The notes: generated from the sequence alone by a model not told the origin. DNA of 64,000 nucleotides from Gymnopilus junonius (GCA_015501075.1 JADNYJ010000014.1:1-64000), one strand, 5' to 3'; shown: positions 25,707-38,352, numbered from the stretch's first letter. Numbers and translations: made by a program.

Positions 25707-26734
25707 TAGGCCCCAGGGGGCCTTCAGCCGAGCAACCGGTAATATCAGGTCACCCCGAGGGGGTCGTGAGAACCTAACTTTTTAGGAAGGGGGCCTACGG
25801 TCAGTCACATCTGGTCACCAGCCTCGCACTGGCCCGTCCATTTAGCCGATCGCTGACTGATCGCAAAGGGTCAATTCCTCCAAGCATTCATCATCGCGAA
25901 GACGGATAGTGCTTTCTTGGCTATTGAATCCAATGGGCTTCCAACGAACCGAGTCACCTTCATGCTGGCGGTAAGCATATGTTGCCCAAATCGATCCCGC
26001 AGACCATGCCACTTCTACTCCCGGACATTTGTGTAATTTAGGACGGTGAATTTTGGGTATGGAAAAGGATGTAAGACTAGGCCCGGGAGATTGTGATGGG
26101 GAATCTGTTTGCAAATGGGAGAAAGACGTGATAATTTGGGAGACCTGTGGAGTTTTGGACAAAGGTTTTGAAAATTTTGTGCTCGCAGATAGCGTAGGGC
26201 CTGTGCTGGAAGCCAACGCGACCTCATGGACCTTGATCTGCAACCCCTTTGGCAACTTGTCCCCCTTTCCAGTACATTTATCTCGGTGACGGTAGAAATT
26301 ATCTGGGTGGCCTGTTTTTGTAAGCCTCACTGTCTTATCACACAGATCGCATACTATTTGATGCCTGTGCGCTAATGGATCAATAGTGGCGAGGAGAACC
26401 ACACCCGGAGCCACAGGGATCTGCACTGGCTCAGTGACAGCTGGTACGGCCTTCGTCATCTCAGAGTTGCGGGATGTGAGTTATGGGACACAAATTTCAT
26501 TACCACAAAAGATGGGCATAAATTTACGCAGCCCATTGTTGGCTAAATACAGTGTTTACAAGCGTAGGATCTGGTGAGCGTCGTGGACGTCCTGTGCAGG
26601 CTCCGCTTATCTTATCGATCGGCTGATGAATGAGTGACACCAGAGTGACATCCTAAAAAGTCAGTTTCTCACAGCCCCCTCGGGGTGGGCTGATATCACG
26701 GAATGTTCGGTTGATGGCCCCTTGCTAGGCCCTA
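25707..26734. mobile_element. 1.0-kb DNA transposon with ~82-bp inverted repeats
   Basis: Imperfect terminal inverted repeats at 25707-25787 and 26651-26734. Shared blocks are GGGGCC-TCA-CCGA, ATATCAG, CACCCCGAGGGGG, GTGAGAA and ACTTTTTAGGA. Similarity stops abruptly at TAGG/CCTA, fixing the ends. No 8-bp duplication flanks it; a CTA triplet is at both edges and could be a 3-bp target site as in PIF/Harbinger elements, or the TA within it a Tc1/mariner site. No transposase is inside, so it is non-autonomous. The only sizeable open frame is the zinc-finger ORF on the minus strand. Confidence 0.8.
25842..26459 (-). CDS. Zinc-finger protein fragment carried by the TIR element
   Basis: A 205-residue frame from a good ATG. 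A Cys2-His-Cys/His-type finger lies near residues 36-61 (CDLCDKTVRLTKTGHPDNF, then YRHRDKC). A Ser/Thr/Pro linker follows, then a patch CPGVEVAWSAGSIW...YAYRQH, then WKPIGF. From memory, similar N-terminal arrangements occur in much longer uncharacterised mushroom proteins, so this looks like a captured or truncated 5' part; the stop falls about 55 bp before the left inverted repeat. Either a domesticated ORF or dead cargo. Confidence 0.6.
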   Translation of the reverse strand: MTKAVPAVTEPVQIPVAPGVVLLATIDPLAHRHQIVCDLCDKTVRLTKTGHPDNFYRHRDKCTGKGDKLPKGLQIKVHEVALASSTGPTLSASTKFSKPLSKTPQVSQIITSFSHLQTDSPSQSPGPSLTSFSIPKIHRPKLHKCPGVEVAWSAGSIWATYAYRQHEGDSVRWKPIGFNSQESTIRLRDDECLEELTLCDQSAIG

Positions 26735-28332
26735 CTGGTAATAGCATGATCATGACTTCGAGTTGAGTCTCAGTTGATTTTCTTGAGAGTACATGGACTA
26801 GTGCATTCAACCTTTTAATTGCAATGTTATATATATATATATTTATTTCCTGTGATGCCATGCCTCGACGATGCTATGGTAGCTACTAATTTTCACCATT
26901 GGCGGCGTTCCGAGGCAATGGCTTCGCAAGGACTCGGAGCACCGGCTTCTGGAATGACTGGTCACATTCTTCACTTACATGATATTATTTTCAAACTCAG
27001 AGTCAGAATCAGTATCCATCACCAACACAGGCAGTATTTCTACCCGCGAGTCAACAAAATGGCGCGTAATGTCACGGCACGTGTAATTAATTACATCATA
27101 TCATGTGACACTAATTACACAAAGGTACGACGCGACGCGACACCTGGGTGGCGAACGAGGGTCGATGGAGAAGAAATTAATAGAAATTCAGTGCCTAATC
27201 ATTTGAAAAAATTTTCTTTTTAAAAAAAATGAGTGAGCACTGAGCATGGAATTCCAAGGACCCGAAGTCGTTGTCAGGGCCCTAGGTACGCGTAAGCATT
27301 ATTCACAACACATCCTCGGTCTCACCGTGACCTCTCTCTGAAAGATTCATCGGCATTGGTTTGCATGCAATGATCTTATCTTCGATTTGATGCAAAGGCT
27401 CTGTGGAGGGACCCGCTAACCTGGCAGGGATATCCGAGTCTGGAGTCAATTTTATGTCTGTCCTACCATCTACTTAGTATCGCAGGTTCCCCGATGCCTA
27501 TGACGTGCTGACAACTTCTTAAGATACCCAAGTAGCATGAAAGGGAATATAAAGCACGTTAAGGACCTGCATTCACCTAAGACTGCGAAATCTACTTTGT
27601 GCAGACACCGTCCGATTATGATGGACCGCGCGATTGCACTCGGACTATCTAATTGGCATCCTAATAGAGTCAAACCAGCATCGAGTTAAGGCAAAAGTGC
27701 TAGTGAAAACGACATATCAAATCCCCGCATCCACAGGTCAAGATCATACCTCGAGAGGCCCCATGGGACCCACCTTATTTACGGCTCTTTGCTCTCCCTG
27801 AACATGGGGTCCACCTAAGGGGTTTGAATATGCTATACTTAACTTATATCATAGTGAAGGTCGGGCGGATCAGTATTCAGAACCAAGAAAGAGCTCGCCG
27901 GAAAAGTCCCCGATGAATAATAATATGATCCCTTCAGTTCATACCGTCGCAGAGAGATTTCGAGAGAATGATGTTGACTATGTAATGCCCTCATTCTCCT
28001 GGGACGAAAGCGCTTGACGAATTTGAGAAAGTAAGAGAGCAAAGCAACATTACTGCGGCCGGGACGCGTGAGCACGACTCGGCTGTTTCTTTGCTTGTCT
28101 TGTCGCGTTCAAAGTGGCGTTCAGATACAAGGCTGAGCAAGCGATTTGCCCCACTGAAGTGCAGAATAGGGTCGGATCAGGCTAGGATTTCTGTCGAAAT
28201 CTGTACGCATAAGGATAAAATATTTGACGAGTTCGGGATCAATTCCCGTCTTTATTAGTAAAGGGATTGTTATTTGTAATGGGTCTGCGAGCCCAGTCCG
28301 TCAAGGGGCGGCCCCGCGCTAAGAGCCTGTGG
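26735..28332. other. Intergenic, upstream of aldo-keto reductase
   Basis: About 1.6 kb without a recognisable gene on either strand; scattered short frames only. Host promoter sequence is expected at its right end. Confidence 0.4.
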
Positions 28333-28338
28333 TATAAA
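28333..28338 (+). promoter_or_regulatory. TATA box of the aldo-keto reductase gene
   Basis: TATAAA in the context GGTATAAATACC, 100 nt before the start codon, which is a usual distance in fungi. It is the clearest core promoter among the host genes here. Confidence 0.6.
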
Positions 28339-28432
28339 TACCCGACTCCTCAGTCCTGTTGAAGCTTGACCGCACTCGAATTCAGATTCCATACATCTCT
28401 CGACTCGCAGTTACTTGAGCTTGAAAATTATC

Positions 28433-29847
28433 ATGTCTGATTCAATCCCGATCGTCACCCGTAAGGTTCGATTGAACAACGGAGTGGAGATCCCGATTGT
28501 GGGTGAGTAGATCCTTGATTCCTCCGGCTTATCGTGGTTTCTTATGATCCTCAAGGAAGCGGAGGATATGGAGGACAGACGAAAGAAGGCATTTTGAAAG
28601 TCAAGGATTGGCTTCTGACTGCACTCAAGGTATGTGAGGTTGGTCTATTAATGAACTTTTGAATAAATCCGATTCCGAAATAGAATGGATATCGTCATAT
28701 TGACACGGCTTCGATCTACGGTGAAGAGGGTCCTATTATTTTTCTGTAATTCACTGACCATCTACAGGTACTGAAAAGTCCGTCGGTCAGGCAGTCAGAG
28801 AATCAGGAGTTCCGCGTGAAGAGATTTTCGTGACCACTAAACTTCCGTAAGTCATTATGATGGTATTTGATGAAGAAATCCTGTATTAAACCCATGTTTC
28901 CAGTTGGAATCGCCATGATGCTGTTCGAGAGTCTTTTGAGGAGAGTCTTGCGAATCTAGGATTGGACTATGTCGATCTGGTCAGTCTGCAGCTGCATTTT
29001 CCGATCCAGTTGCTGAACTGCCGATGCTAGTATTTGATGCATTTCCCGCAATCGATAGAATACAGAAGTGAGCCTTTCTCGATGACATCAAGAGCACGCT
29101 AATAAACGGCCACCTAGAGGACACCATCATGCCTAGGAACCCTGACGGGACGCTAGTGCTGAACACGAAAGTGACGTTTAATGACTCCTGGGCGGAAATG
29201 GAGAAGCTCCTGGAAACGGGAAAAGTGAGAGCGATTGGCGTCAGTAACTTTTCCATCAAGACGTGAGTTTGGATTGCATCAGATGAACCCCAAGTGACGC
29301 TGTGATAGGCTCGAACAGCTTTTCAAGACGGCCAAGATTACACCAGCGGTGAATCAAGTCGAGTGTGTATGGCTTTGATGGATTGGACTGTTGCTGACGA
29401 GATGGCAGGCTGCATCCGTACCTTGCTCAGAACGAGCTCCGCGATTACTGCCAGAGAAAGGGCATCGCCCTGACGGCGTACACTCCGAGTGGCAAGTCGA
29501 ATAGTGTGCCGGTGTGAATGTGCTGACGCAGCGCAGGTTATGCGACAGTGCGAGACGACCCGCTCATCAAGAGCCTGGCGGAGAAATACGAGGTGACTCC
29601 CACGCAGATCATTTTTGCGTGGCACCTGGCGAGGAACACGATCATTGTCCCGAAGAGCGAGAACAGCGAGAGGCAGCAGCAGAACATCCGGCTGCCCACT
29701 GTGTCGGAAGAGGACCTGGCAAAGATCTGGGCGCTGGATCGCGGACAGCGGATTTGCAATGGGCCGGATGCAGCTACGGGACAGGTGTGGGGATGGACGG
29801 TGGAGCAGCTGGGATGGGACAACGACAGATATCGACCCAAGTTGTAG
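28433..29847 (+). CDS. Aldo-keto reductase
   Basis: An NADPH-dependent oxidoreductase of the AKR superfamily that reduces aldehydes or ketones in the cytosol. About eight short exons give [31 protein letters not shown] (catalytic Asp and Tyr); FVTTKLPWN (catalytic Lys); LDYVDL followed by YLMHFPQ (catalytic His); [38 protein letters not shown]; and the C-terminal NADP-binding stretch [19 protein letters not shown]. All four catalytic residues and the cofactor motifs are present, so it should be active. Substrate cannot be told. Start chosen at the first ATG after the TATA box. Confidence 0.93.
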
Positions 29848-29950
29848 TAGTAGAGGCTGACAAGCAATTTATACATTCCCACGGTCGTGTCGAAACGAGT
29901 GGGTAGATTGATCGGCTGCTGTGTGCTCATCCAACTCTCTGTCCCTCCTT

Positions 29951-32369
29951 ATGGCCTCTGACTCTTCCGACTCTCCTATCCTCCTCACCCCCGAATCCAC
30001 TGGCTTCAGCCATGGTCTTACGATAGATACCGGTTTCCCTGATTCACCCACTAGCTCCTCATCAGGCACCACAGGAAAGAAGGCCCGCCGACAGACCGCC
30101 TTCTATCCCCATGTAAACTCATCCAACAAGCTGCAAAAGCCCTTCAGCAGGAGTGCCGCAAAGCGCGAGAGTGTCATGGCCCTCGGCAGCATAGAGCACC
30201 TCCAGCACTACTTTACCAAGACCGGTCTGTCCGCAAAGAACAAGTGAGTCCCCGCTATCCGCTCTACTGCACGACGCTCATCTCCACAGCCCCCTGGACA
30301 AACCCCACCATGGTCTCGTGCGCGCAATCGGAGGCATGGGCCACATCCCCACCAGCCCGTCCCTCAGCGATATCCAGGATTTCCAGATGCCGCCCTCCCC
30401 CGCCGTCCCCAACAACCCTCCCAATCCCATCCTGTCCCCCCACGTCAAAGCGTACGAGGTCGACCCTGAATCCCTCCTGCCGGGTGTCATCGAGGATGTC
30501 ATCACCGTCGCTCATGTCTGGAAGTTGGATCGGTATGGAGACACGACCACCAATTTAGACATCCCTTTCGATGTATTGGACGTGCTCAAGACCACCACTC
30601 GCGCCATTCGCTCCACCAGAAATTACCTGCTGTCCTTACCTGATGAATCAGCGGGCACCATACGCGCTCAGTTCCGTCCAGCCTTACTCGGACCTGCTTT
30701 AAAACACTCCTCTTCAGCAAACATCTATCCGCATCCACTTCCTCATCTAGCACTTCATCGCAGCAGGTCCAACAAACAGACCCACTCATCCTCATCCGGC
30801 GCTCGGCATTGGAAGTCCTCACCGTCCTTCGTCAGCTCGAAGAAAACTGCCGCTTACCGCTCTCTGACGACGCGTATGATGCCCAGAGTGATGGTGGCCA
30901 TTCACGCGGGGCAGGCACCGCCTCCAGTCCATCAAACGGTACGCTTGATCTACCACCAGCTGCATCGCACGAAGCCGAACCTTCAAATGGGTCATACCCC
31001 GACCCAGACGCGTCCATCACTTTCTCGCTTGTGCAGGTCAACGGGCGCTATCAGAACGTTCCCGTATGGGAAGATGAAGAAGACGTGTTCGCAGTGGACT
31101 CGGAGGAAGAAAAGAGCGCAGAGAAAGATGGGATGAGCGGCTCGTTCTTGGGAGCGGATGGTTATACAAACAAGACGTCAAGCTCGGCGATTTGCTCAAG
31201 GAGAGAGATGTTGTCAGCTCGTACCTCGATATCGTGGATGAGGTCCTGTTTGATGGAAAGCGGGTGCCTGGACAGGAACGTGGGTGGGACAAGGTTCGGA
31301 GAAAGCGAGAGGGCAGGGCCGTTTCCCGCGCAGCGAAGAATATTAATAGGAGAGTCAGTGCGGGTGAGGTCCTCGAGGGCAGGAGCCTGAGTTCTGTGCT
31401 TGAGGGCGCGGACTCGGGCAGGAGGAGGGTGTCGACTGGGATGGTCCATATGATGAAGAGCATGACTCTTTCCGAAGAGCCGAGGAAATGGATGATATCA
31501 GGGAAGAAGAAGACGAGGAAGTGGTCGACGATGACGACCTTCCGATTGGGCCAAGAGGTCTACATTTGTCAACGACAGGCAGGGTCAGAATTATAGTTCC
31601 TCCTCCTTTTATCATCACGTACTTACCATTTACCTAGGTCGCGTCCATGCCCTTTTGCATTTCTTCCTTCCCTCGCATCTCCAACCAGCACTCGGTGCAT
31701 CTTCATCAAGATCAGAATTTCTTTCAAGCTTATCATCCGGCCAGCTTCTCTGCATCGCATACAACGCCTGTGTGCGCAAGTCAAAGAAGCCATGGGGGTT
31801 CGTCAGCAAGGACAGCGTTCACGACATCCTTGCACTCGAGAAAGCTGCAGCAGCCCAAAATGCCGACGAGGAAAAGGAAGGAGGCAAGAAGTTGTGGACT
31901 TTTCGCAGGACGGATAATTTGAGGCTCTGGGCAGGGTAAGTTTCCTTTGCCACGTACAATCCTTCTGGAAACGGCGGATGGTAATCCTTTGTTCATTTTT
32001 AGGGCGCTCAAATTGCGTTACATGCTGCCCATCCAACTTCCTTCGCACCTACACGCCCCTCCAATACCCTCCCTACCCTCTCTCCCGTCCTCGGCGTTAT
32101 CAAAGAAACCCTCGCTCACCACCATGGCCACCTCCGCTTCCCTCTCCGTGTCTGTCACCGGTACTGCCTACGGCACGCCCACGGGTACACCATTAGCCTC
32201 TCCTTCCCCATCCCAGTCGCGGTTCGGCTCAAGAGCGAGTCGCGAGCCGCCGATCGTGTTTGATGCACGGGTGGTGGCGAAGAAGGAAGAGGGCTGGGAG
32301 GATATGTTGGAGGCCGTCTTGTATCGCTGGGTGGACAAGGCTGTGGACGAGCGGAGGGTTGCGACTTGA
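29951..32369 (+). CDS. Conserved fungal protein of unknown function
   Basis: Starts 104 nt after the reductase stop. Exon 1 (29951-30243) gives a Ser/Thr-rich N-terminus ending TGLSAKN. The next exon (from 30290) has PHHGLVRAIGGMGHIPTSPS and DIPFDVLDVLKTTTRAIRS, followed by LILIRRSALEVLTVLRQLEE. Later exons give WLYKQDVKLGDLLKER, LDIVDEVLFDG, an acidic stretch (DIREEEDEEVVDDDDLPIG), WGFVSKDSVHDILALEKAA and LWTFRRTDNLRLWAGALKLR. The end is LEAVLYRWVDKAVDERRVAT. Frame changes near 30.7, 31.1 and 31.36 kb can be explained by introns with GT/AG ends, the last from GTCAGT. No known domain was recognised; it looks soluble and possibly regulatory. Confidence 0.75.
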
Positions 32370-32880
32370 TGATCCTTCGACTGCCTTGTGGATGATGTAT
32401 CATGACATGGATTCCGTGTATTTCGCCCTTTTTCATATTCCCCAGGATCCCCCTCTTTATCGTCATGTTTTATGATCTGCTCTGCCTCCTGCATCCCATC
32501 CATCATCGTCGTGGACTGTTTTCTATATTTTATCGTTCATTCGTCTTTCCTATTTATCACATTGCCACTCTCATTTATGTTACTGTCTATCCTATATAAT
32601 ATTCCCACTCTTTAGTCTGAACTCTTTAGCTTCTTCCCTTTGTCCGCCGTTGTGCGCAGCGCCTCGTAGGCCATTGTAATGTTTCTGCTGCTTTCTTATC
32701 CTGTACTGCGTCAGCCAGAAGAGATTACAAAAATACCAAGAATAGATCGTTATAACTTGGGGAAATATCACTGGAGAAATTATACTCTAAACGTTTAAAA
32801 TGCAATGCTAATATGCAGGGGTATAATATGTACGGTGAAGAAAACATGATGATTAGCGTCCAACACCCGCTCACGGCCTC
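32370..32880. other. Convergent 3' region
   Basis: Sequence between two convergent genes; T-rich and AT-rich, consistent with 3' untranslated regions. No gene is seen. Confidence 0.4.
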
Positions 32881-32915
32881 CTAGGTGCACCATCCCAAAG
32901 CAGAACTTATGTCCC

Positions 32916-35900
32916 TTACCCCCTCTTCTCCGAGAATTCCAATGCTATTTTCAGAGTTTCTTTCTCTCTATCCTTCCTGCCTTGCATTCCATAGGCTTTT
33001 GCGAGAAAGTACCACGCCTCTGGCACATCCCATCCCGTCCCCTCGTTAAATGCGCTAACATACCAGCTGCGAGATCAACATCTGGGAGACGTTGGACGGA
33101 ATCGGGAATATTGAACCGGTTGTGGGCGCTGATAAATTGACTTGGGCAGGTGGAGGACTTGTATATGAGCCACCGTTGGACGACGAGTGGATCCTGCAGG
33201 TGACGTCTGGGTCAAGAAACAAGCGTGCGAGGTGCACGGTGGCTGGTACGTTATCAAATGATATGAACTTGGCCTTCTGGAGAGCGTCGACAGCGTGCTG
33301 GTACATGCCCAATGCAATGTAGTAAAGACCCAACTGGAAGTGATCAGCTTTAGTGAGGATGAAAAGTGATCAGCGACTGGGGGCGAACCTGAACCCAGAC
33401 ATTCGGGTTATTCTCATCCTTGACCTCAGCTTCTTGTATAGCTCCCTTTGCCTGGTCAGTCTTCCCGAGCCTTCTGAATGTTGCTGCAGACATCAGCCAC
33501 AAGTCGCTTAGTAGGCGGTTCTCTTTGGCTGAGCGCTGGCTTCGCGATTGGTAGTCCTGCTGCACTGACGGAGAGGGAAGAGCTGGCGGTGGAGGGGGCG
33601 GGGGAGAATCTGTAGACGTTCCATCCTCAGAGTGGATTATCGAACTTAGTCGCCGTCGAGAGTGTATAGACGAAGCCTGGTAGGAAGAAGTGGGTCGGAG
33701 GGCGGCGTAAAAGTCTTTCGGAGCACGGATCGGAGTTCAGCGCAAACGGACCAACGAAATGTATTAAATACGCACCAGGATTGGATGTCGACCTCCTCAA
33801 AACCCCATTCCTCGCGATTTCGTGCCCAATCTTCTTGGACACAGCAGTAATACCAGCACGACCCTTGTGCACACTGCCTTTTAGAATTTGTTGCACCTTT
33901 TTTGACTTGGACGAATCGCCCCGGTTGTCTCTGTCAATCGAAAGAGACCGCTTTTGTCTGGTGCCAAAGCCATTGAGCTGACTTTTTTCCTTTCCCTTCT
34001 CTCTAACAATTTCTCTGACATCGCCCGTTTCGAGGAGTGATTCAGCATTGTGCGCTTGCGCACTTTCGACCAATTCAAGCTGCCGCTGCACTTCAGGCTC
34101 CAGTTCTGGAGTTGCAGGAGATATTTTAATCCCAACGGGTATTACTAGAGTGTTGGATGGAAGTGGGCTGGCGTCTGTCTTGGATACTTTCTTGCTGAGA
34201 CTCAGGGTTAACCGCTTGCTTGATGTGGGCTTTGCTGCCTTTTCTAGATCGCGACCTAGATCATATGGAACGGATGGGAGACTACCAGTCTGCAATTCTG
34301 TTTCGGCGACATCTATGGGAAGAGCGGCATTGGTATCGTCCAACGAATGTCGGGTCTGAGAGCTTGCTGTAGTCCGGATGTGATTTCAATATGACGATAC
34401 ATACATGTTATAAAAGGCCTGACCTTCAGGATTACCAACACTGGTAGTGGTGCCACTTCCAACGCCACGTTTCTCGGCGACCCAGGAGAAGATTTCCAGC
34501 CAACCTTGTTCAGCACCTTCAGGCCCGCCCACGACTTCTAAGAGTACTACTTGGGTCATACGCAGTTGAAGGTGCCGTTCAAACAAGTCGGAAGTCGACG
34601 GTGGATACTGATCGATAGTTAAGGATGGTAATAGAGGACTGGATTCAGTCGAGTTATCAAGTGATGAAGAACAAAGCAGCTCTAAAGTGGGATGTCGCAG
34701 GGACGAAGAAGGCGGCAAAGAAGTCGCCTCAGGTTGGAGAAGGAGAACATCAGGCGTTGCGTCAGAGAGGTTACCGGACGGACGTGAAGCACCAGAATTC
34801 TCTCTTTGAACCACTGTACCATTTGTTGTCGTTCTATATGTCTTTGGTGGTACAGTTGTGGGACCATTTGAATTCATGACACCATTCGGGACCTTCAGTG
34901 TCTGAGCCTCCATTCGCATCTGCGTGACGGTCTCCGCATCTTCGCTACCCATGCGGCTCGTTTCCATACTACTATATCCATGACCAGAAGCATCTTCTTC
35001 CTCCTTGTCCTCGCCTTCCTCTCCGTCAGTATCGTCGTTATCATCCAGTTCAGAGCCTCTTTCAAGTATTTCTTTCGCAGCAACCCATTTTTCAGTCGCA
35101 GATAGCAGCAAGCCCAGAAGATGCCAGCATCGTACATCATTGGGCGAGCCTTCGACTGCTTGCCCGGCGCATTCAATGGCTCGAGTTATATTATGTTCAT
35201 GGCCTTCCTGCTTCGAATTTGGTTCTGCTTCGGCATTGTCAGAGATGGCATGGATGTTCGGAACGCGACGTGCAAATGACAAGGCAAGGTGGTAATATGC
35301 GCTTGGGGTTGGATGCGCTTGGATTGAACGAAGTAGGCATACGTGTGCTTTGTCGAAGTTGACCGGCCTTGTCAGCGGATCTTGACCTATAATAGGAAGG
35401 GTGGATGAGCGCTATGGAGAGGGAGATGAGAAATAAAGGAAGAAAAAAGTACATTTGATACCCAGCAGGCTCCAGACTATCCCTTCCGCGAGCAAAACTT
35501 CCGCCTGTAGTCTCTTGTCATTTTCATCTAATCTCCAGCGTGCTTTCTCCAGAATTGCACTGGCCTCCAATACCTCGTCAATCCCATCAGTGCCGTCATC
35601 ACTGACCAAAACTCCCTGCACGGAGCCGTTCCCCGTAGGATTTGAAAGCATAAAACCCGGCCCTCCGACTCCAGCACAAAGCATCCGTGCACCAAATACA
35701 AGTGTCTCTACCCATCGCACATCATCATCTTTGTCCTCCCCGACTCCGTGTTTACTCGCTTCCCATGCCTTTCCCACAACTTGAATGTAAACATACAGCG
35801 TCCTTTTGGCGAGATAGGGTGCAGAGCCGATATATAAGAGACGGGTAAGATGGCGAAGAACAAGAGAAGAGTTGAACGTAAGACGTTGAGACCAATTCAG

Positions 35901-37655
35901 TATCTGTCAAGAGAGCATTGGCACAAATATGAGCAAAGAAGCGGGTAAAAAATCCTACGTCAATGACCCATCCAACCTGCTCGCCAACAGCACCGCCTGC
36001 CTCCCATACCTTGATACACAATTCTACGAAGTCTTCCACCTGTACGTTACGCTCCCCCGCACGAGGGAAGGAGGTACTGGCGTTGAGAATTGCACGATGA
36101 TCCTGGACAACAGACCTTGCAATACCCATCCATGTCGACTGGGTGGGAGCCTGAGGCTGAAAACCTGTAGGCGATGTAGAAGGTGGGGCTGAAGTTGTAT
36201 TAGGCACAAGATGCGATAGCGCTGTTGAAGGTCTTGTCGTTGAAGCCGAAGCCGTATTCGAAGTTGACTTCTTGGGTGGTAGGTATACTGGGGCGGTGCC
36301 TGGCGCAGGCAATGAGGCCAGGATCCCAAAACGAAGAACGAGAGCTCGAAGATAAAGTACGGAAATCGTAGATCGATGGCGAGTGCGGAAGAGAGCAGGC
36401 CAAAGCGCACTGCAACTGGTATAATGCGCGAACCAAACCCAGATGGACTCTATGGCCTCGGGATTGGAAACAGATGGTGCGGCCGCTACAGATTGATCAT
36501 CATCATTGAAGATATCGCAGACTTTTGCGCTTAGCACGATAGCTCGCCATAATAATTTTTCTACCCAACGCCACAGTTCGCGCAATTGCACGAACAAAGT
36601 AAATTCCGTATTTCCAGTCGAAGATGAGTTTATAGGTAAAATTTTGGGCGCGAACTCGGAGCGAAGGATTGGAAAGAGCGGCAAAGCAGCATTGTATTCT
36701 TTTAACGCTATGCGTAAGTCCGTGGGATGGAGAAGTTCCTGGGACATTCCTGTGCATAACGTTAAGTATGGTGCAATTGACCAGCCATCAAGTAGAAATG
36801 TAGAATATGCAGTGCATTCACAGGGCATTTTTTGAAGAAAAAGGTTCAGAACACCGAATGGACATGACATTGAAAGGTAAGGGGATGAGGTGATAACAGA
36901 CCGACCTTTCAAACACAAAGAGCGGATTGTCTCTGCCATTGCCCATGCTCTTCCGTCGCGCACCTCCCCAGTCGTAAAGTCAGCAATCGAAGTAAAACTC
37001 CCCGAAAAGGATGTTGTTGACGAAGGGGCATAGGTCGATGGTGCCAAAAGGCCATTAGAACGTGTGGAATCATTACTGGGTATATGATTAAGAAACTGAA
37101 GTAACTCTGGAACTTTTGCGAGATGTTGAAGGCAGTCTTTCGGGTTCCCAAGGGCATATGCGTAATAAGCAAGTGCAAAATATAACGTCTAAATACTTTC
37201 AGGTCGTTGCAAATGCATTGGAAATAAAACACGAAACTTACATCGAACCTTGATGATTGCAAGGTCTGTAGTGTTTCATATCCAGCTTCCGCCTCCTCGA
37301 ATCGCTCCGGATCAAGAATGCACTCTCCCTCTAGATCTACTTTCCCTAACCTTTCACTTCCCAAGCTACTACCTTCTCTCTCAGTATCTGCTGGAGTGGA
37401 GGCCTCTTCTATCTCAGCATTCTCGTCATCGTCCTTGTATTTGGCTCCAAGAAGCACTGCAAGCAGCCGCGTTTGCTCAGCGACCACGGCGACGTCCTCG
37501 AAGCCACGACAATGCTTTTTGAATTTGCGGAAAAGTTCAGACCAGGATAACAGGGAACCGTTATAAGCTTTGGCCGGAAACTCGTTGCGCCATTGGCCTG
37601 CAGTAAGCGCTGCCCGTAATTGAGACCAGTAGTGCCGCTCTTTCGGGCTGGACAT
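32916..37655 (-). CDS. Large TPR protein, YPP1/TTC7-like
   Basis: A long multi-exon minus-strand gene starting MSSPKERHYWSQLRAAL. The N-terminal helical part has LSWSELFRKFKKHCRGFEDV and VVAEQTRLLAVLLGAKY. A middle region follows (ALPLFPILRSEFAPKILP, ESIWVWFAHYTSCSALWPA), with Ser/Pro linkers. The C-terminal half has TPR-type repeats: AHVCLLRSIQAHPTPSAYY, VRCWHLLGLLLSATEKWVAA, LLSDLWLMSAATFRRLGKTD, VQLGLYYIALGMYQHAVDAL and EAWYFLAKAYGMQGRK. The layout fits the YPP1/TTC7 family, which holds the PI4-kinase Stt4 at the plasma membrane. The frame ends SEKRG-stop at a run of five G; a sixth G would extend it to a VRDISSALGWC-type end at 32881. Family call is moderate. Confidence 0.75.
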
Positions 37656-38296
37656 GCAAGACTGGGGTAAGTGAGAGACAAGAGGTTGTGGAAAAAGCGA
37701 GAGGTCCAAATCTCTAAATTAATTTCTGCACGTCAGTCGGATTCATCAACACCACGACGTCACACTCGTGTGACCTCCCATCTGCCCCTGACCGAGCAAT
37801 TTCGGAAATCATTGCCATTTTAATTTTTCCAACTGCTTGAATAACATCCTCCAACTGTGCCTTCAACCAAGACAGCTTTGCATCCTGTTGAGATTGACAC
37901 TGTGATATATGCAGATCACATGTACTGCAGACCTTCCCCATGACACGAGGGGCAAGCGGCTGTCCAATTGGCTCAAAATGAGCATTTTGTAATATAAAAG
38001 TGCTCATTTTGGGCCGTTTGGACAGTTGCTTGCCCGTCGTGTGAACATTAACACTGCTGGCACTGGGGTTGCACAATCCTCGGCATGGTCACGGGACCGT
38101 CACATGACATTATGGCTCACACTCTGTCACTATTCTTGATACATTGCCATTCCTCAAGTTCTCAATGGTTTTCCTCTGTTCTTTTTGTAGAATATTCAAA
38201 AGATTGAATGTATGACCTATCCTCAGTGGTTAAATTGATGTAATTGTCTCAATTTAATAGGAAAATCCAGTCTAGTGACATATGTGATATAGTTTG
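37656..38296. other. Non-coding, with foldback element
   Basis: Region upstream of the TPR gene. A 120-codon minus-strand frame exists but spans the inverted repeat listed next and has no domain, so it is not called. Confidence 0.4.
37943..38042. repeat. 100-bp foldback element
   Basis: Two 46-nt arms (37943-37988 and 37997-38042) are complementary at about 38 positions around an 8-nt AT loop. The outer ends are ACACGA/TCGTGT. It looks like a miniature foldback transposon or a hairpin RNA locus. No target duplication is clear. Confidence 0.7.
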
Positions 38297-38352
38297 CTAC
38301 CATGGCTCCTCTACCCAATCCTCCTCATTGTCCTCCTCCTCCTCTTCCAAAT

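Noticed and set aside
25699..26742. 8-bp hAT target duplication around the zinc-finger TIR element
   Set aside because: The flanks TTGGGAAC and CTGGTAAT do not match, so assignment to hAT was dropped despite TAGG/CCTA ends.
29951..32369. Unknown-protein gene as a frameshifted pseudogene
   Set aside because: All three apparent frame changes can be bridged by introns with GT/AG ends and suitable phase, so decay is not needed.
37714..38076. 120-codon minus-strand gene
   Set aside because: It runs through both arms of the foldback repeat and has no splice signals or domain.
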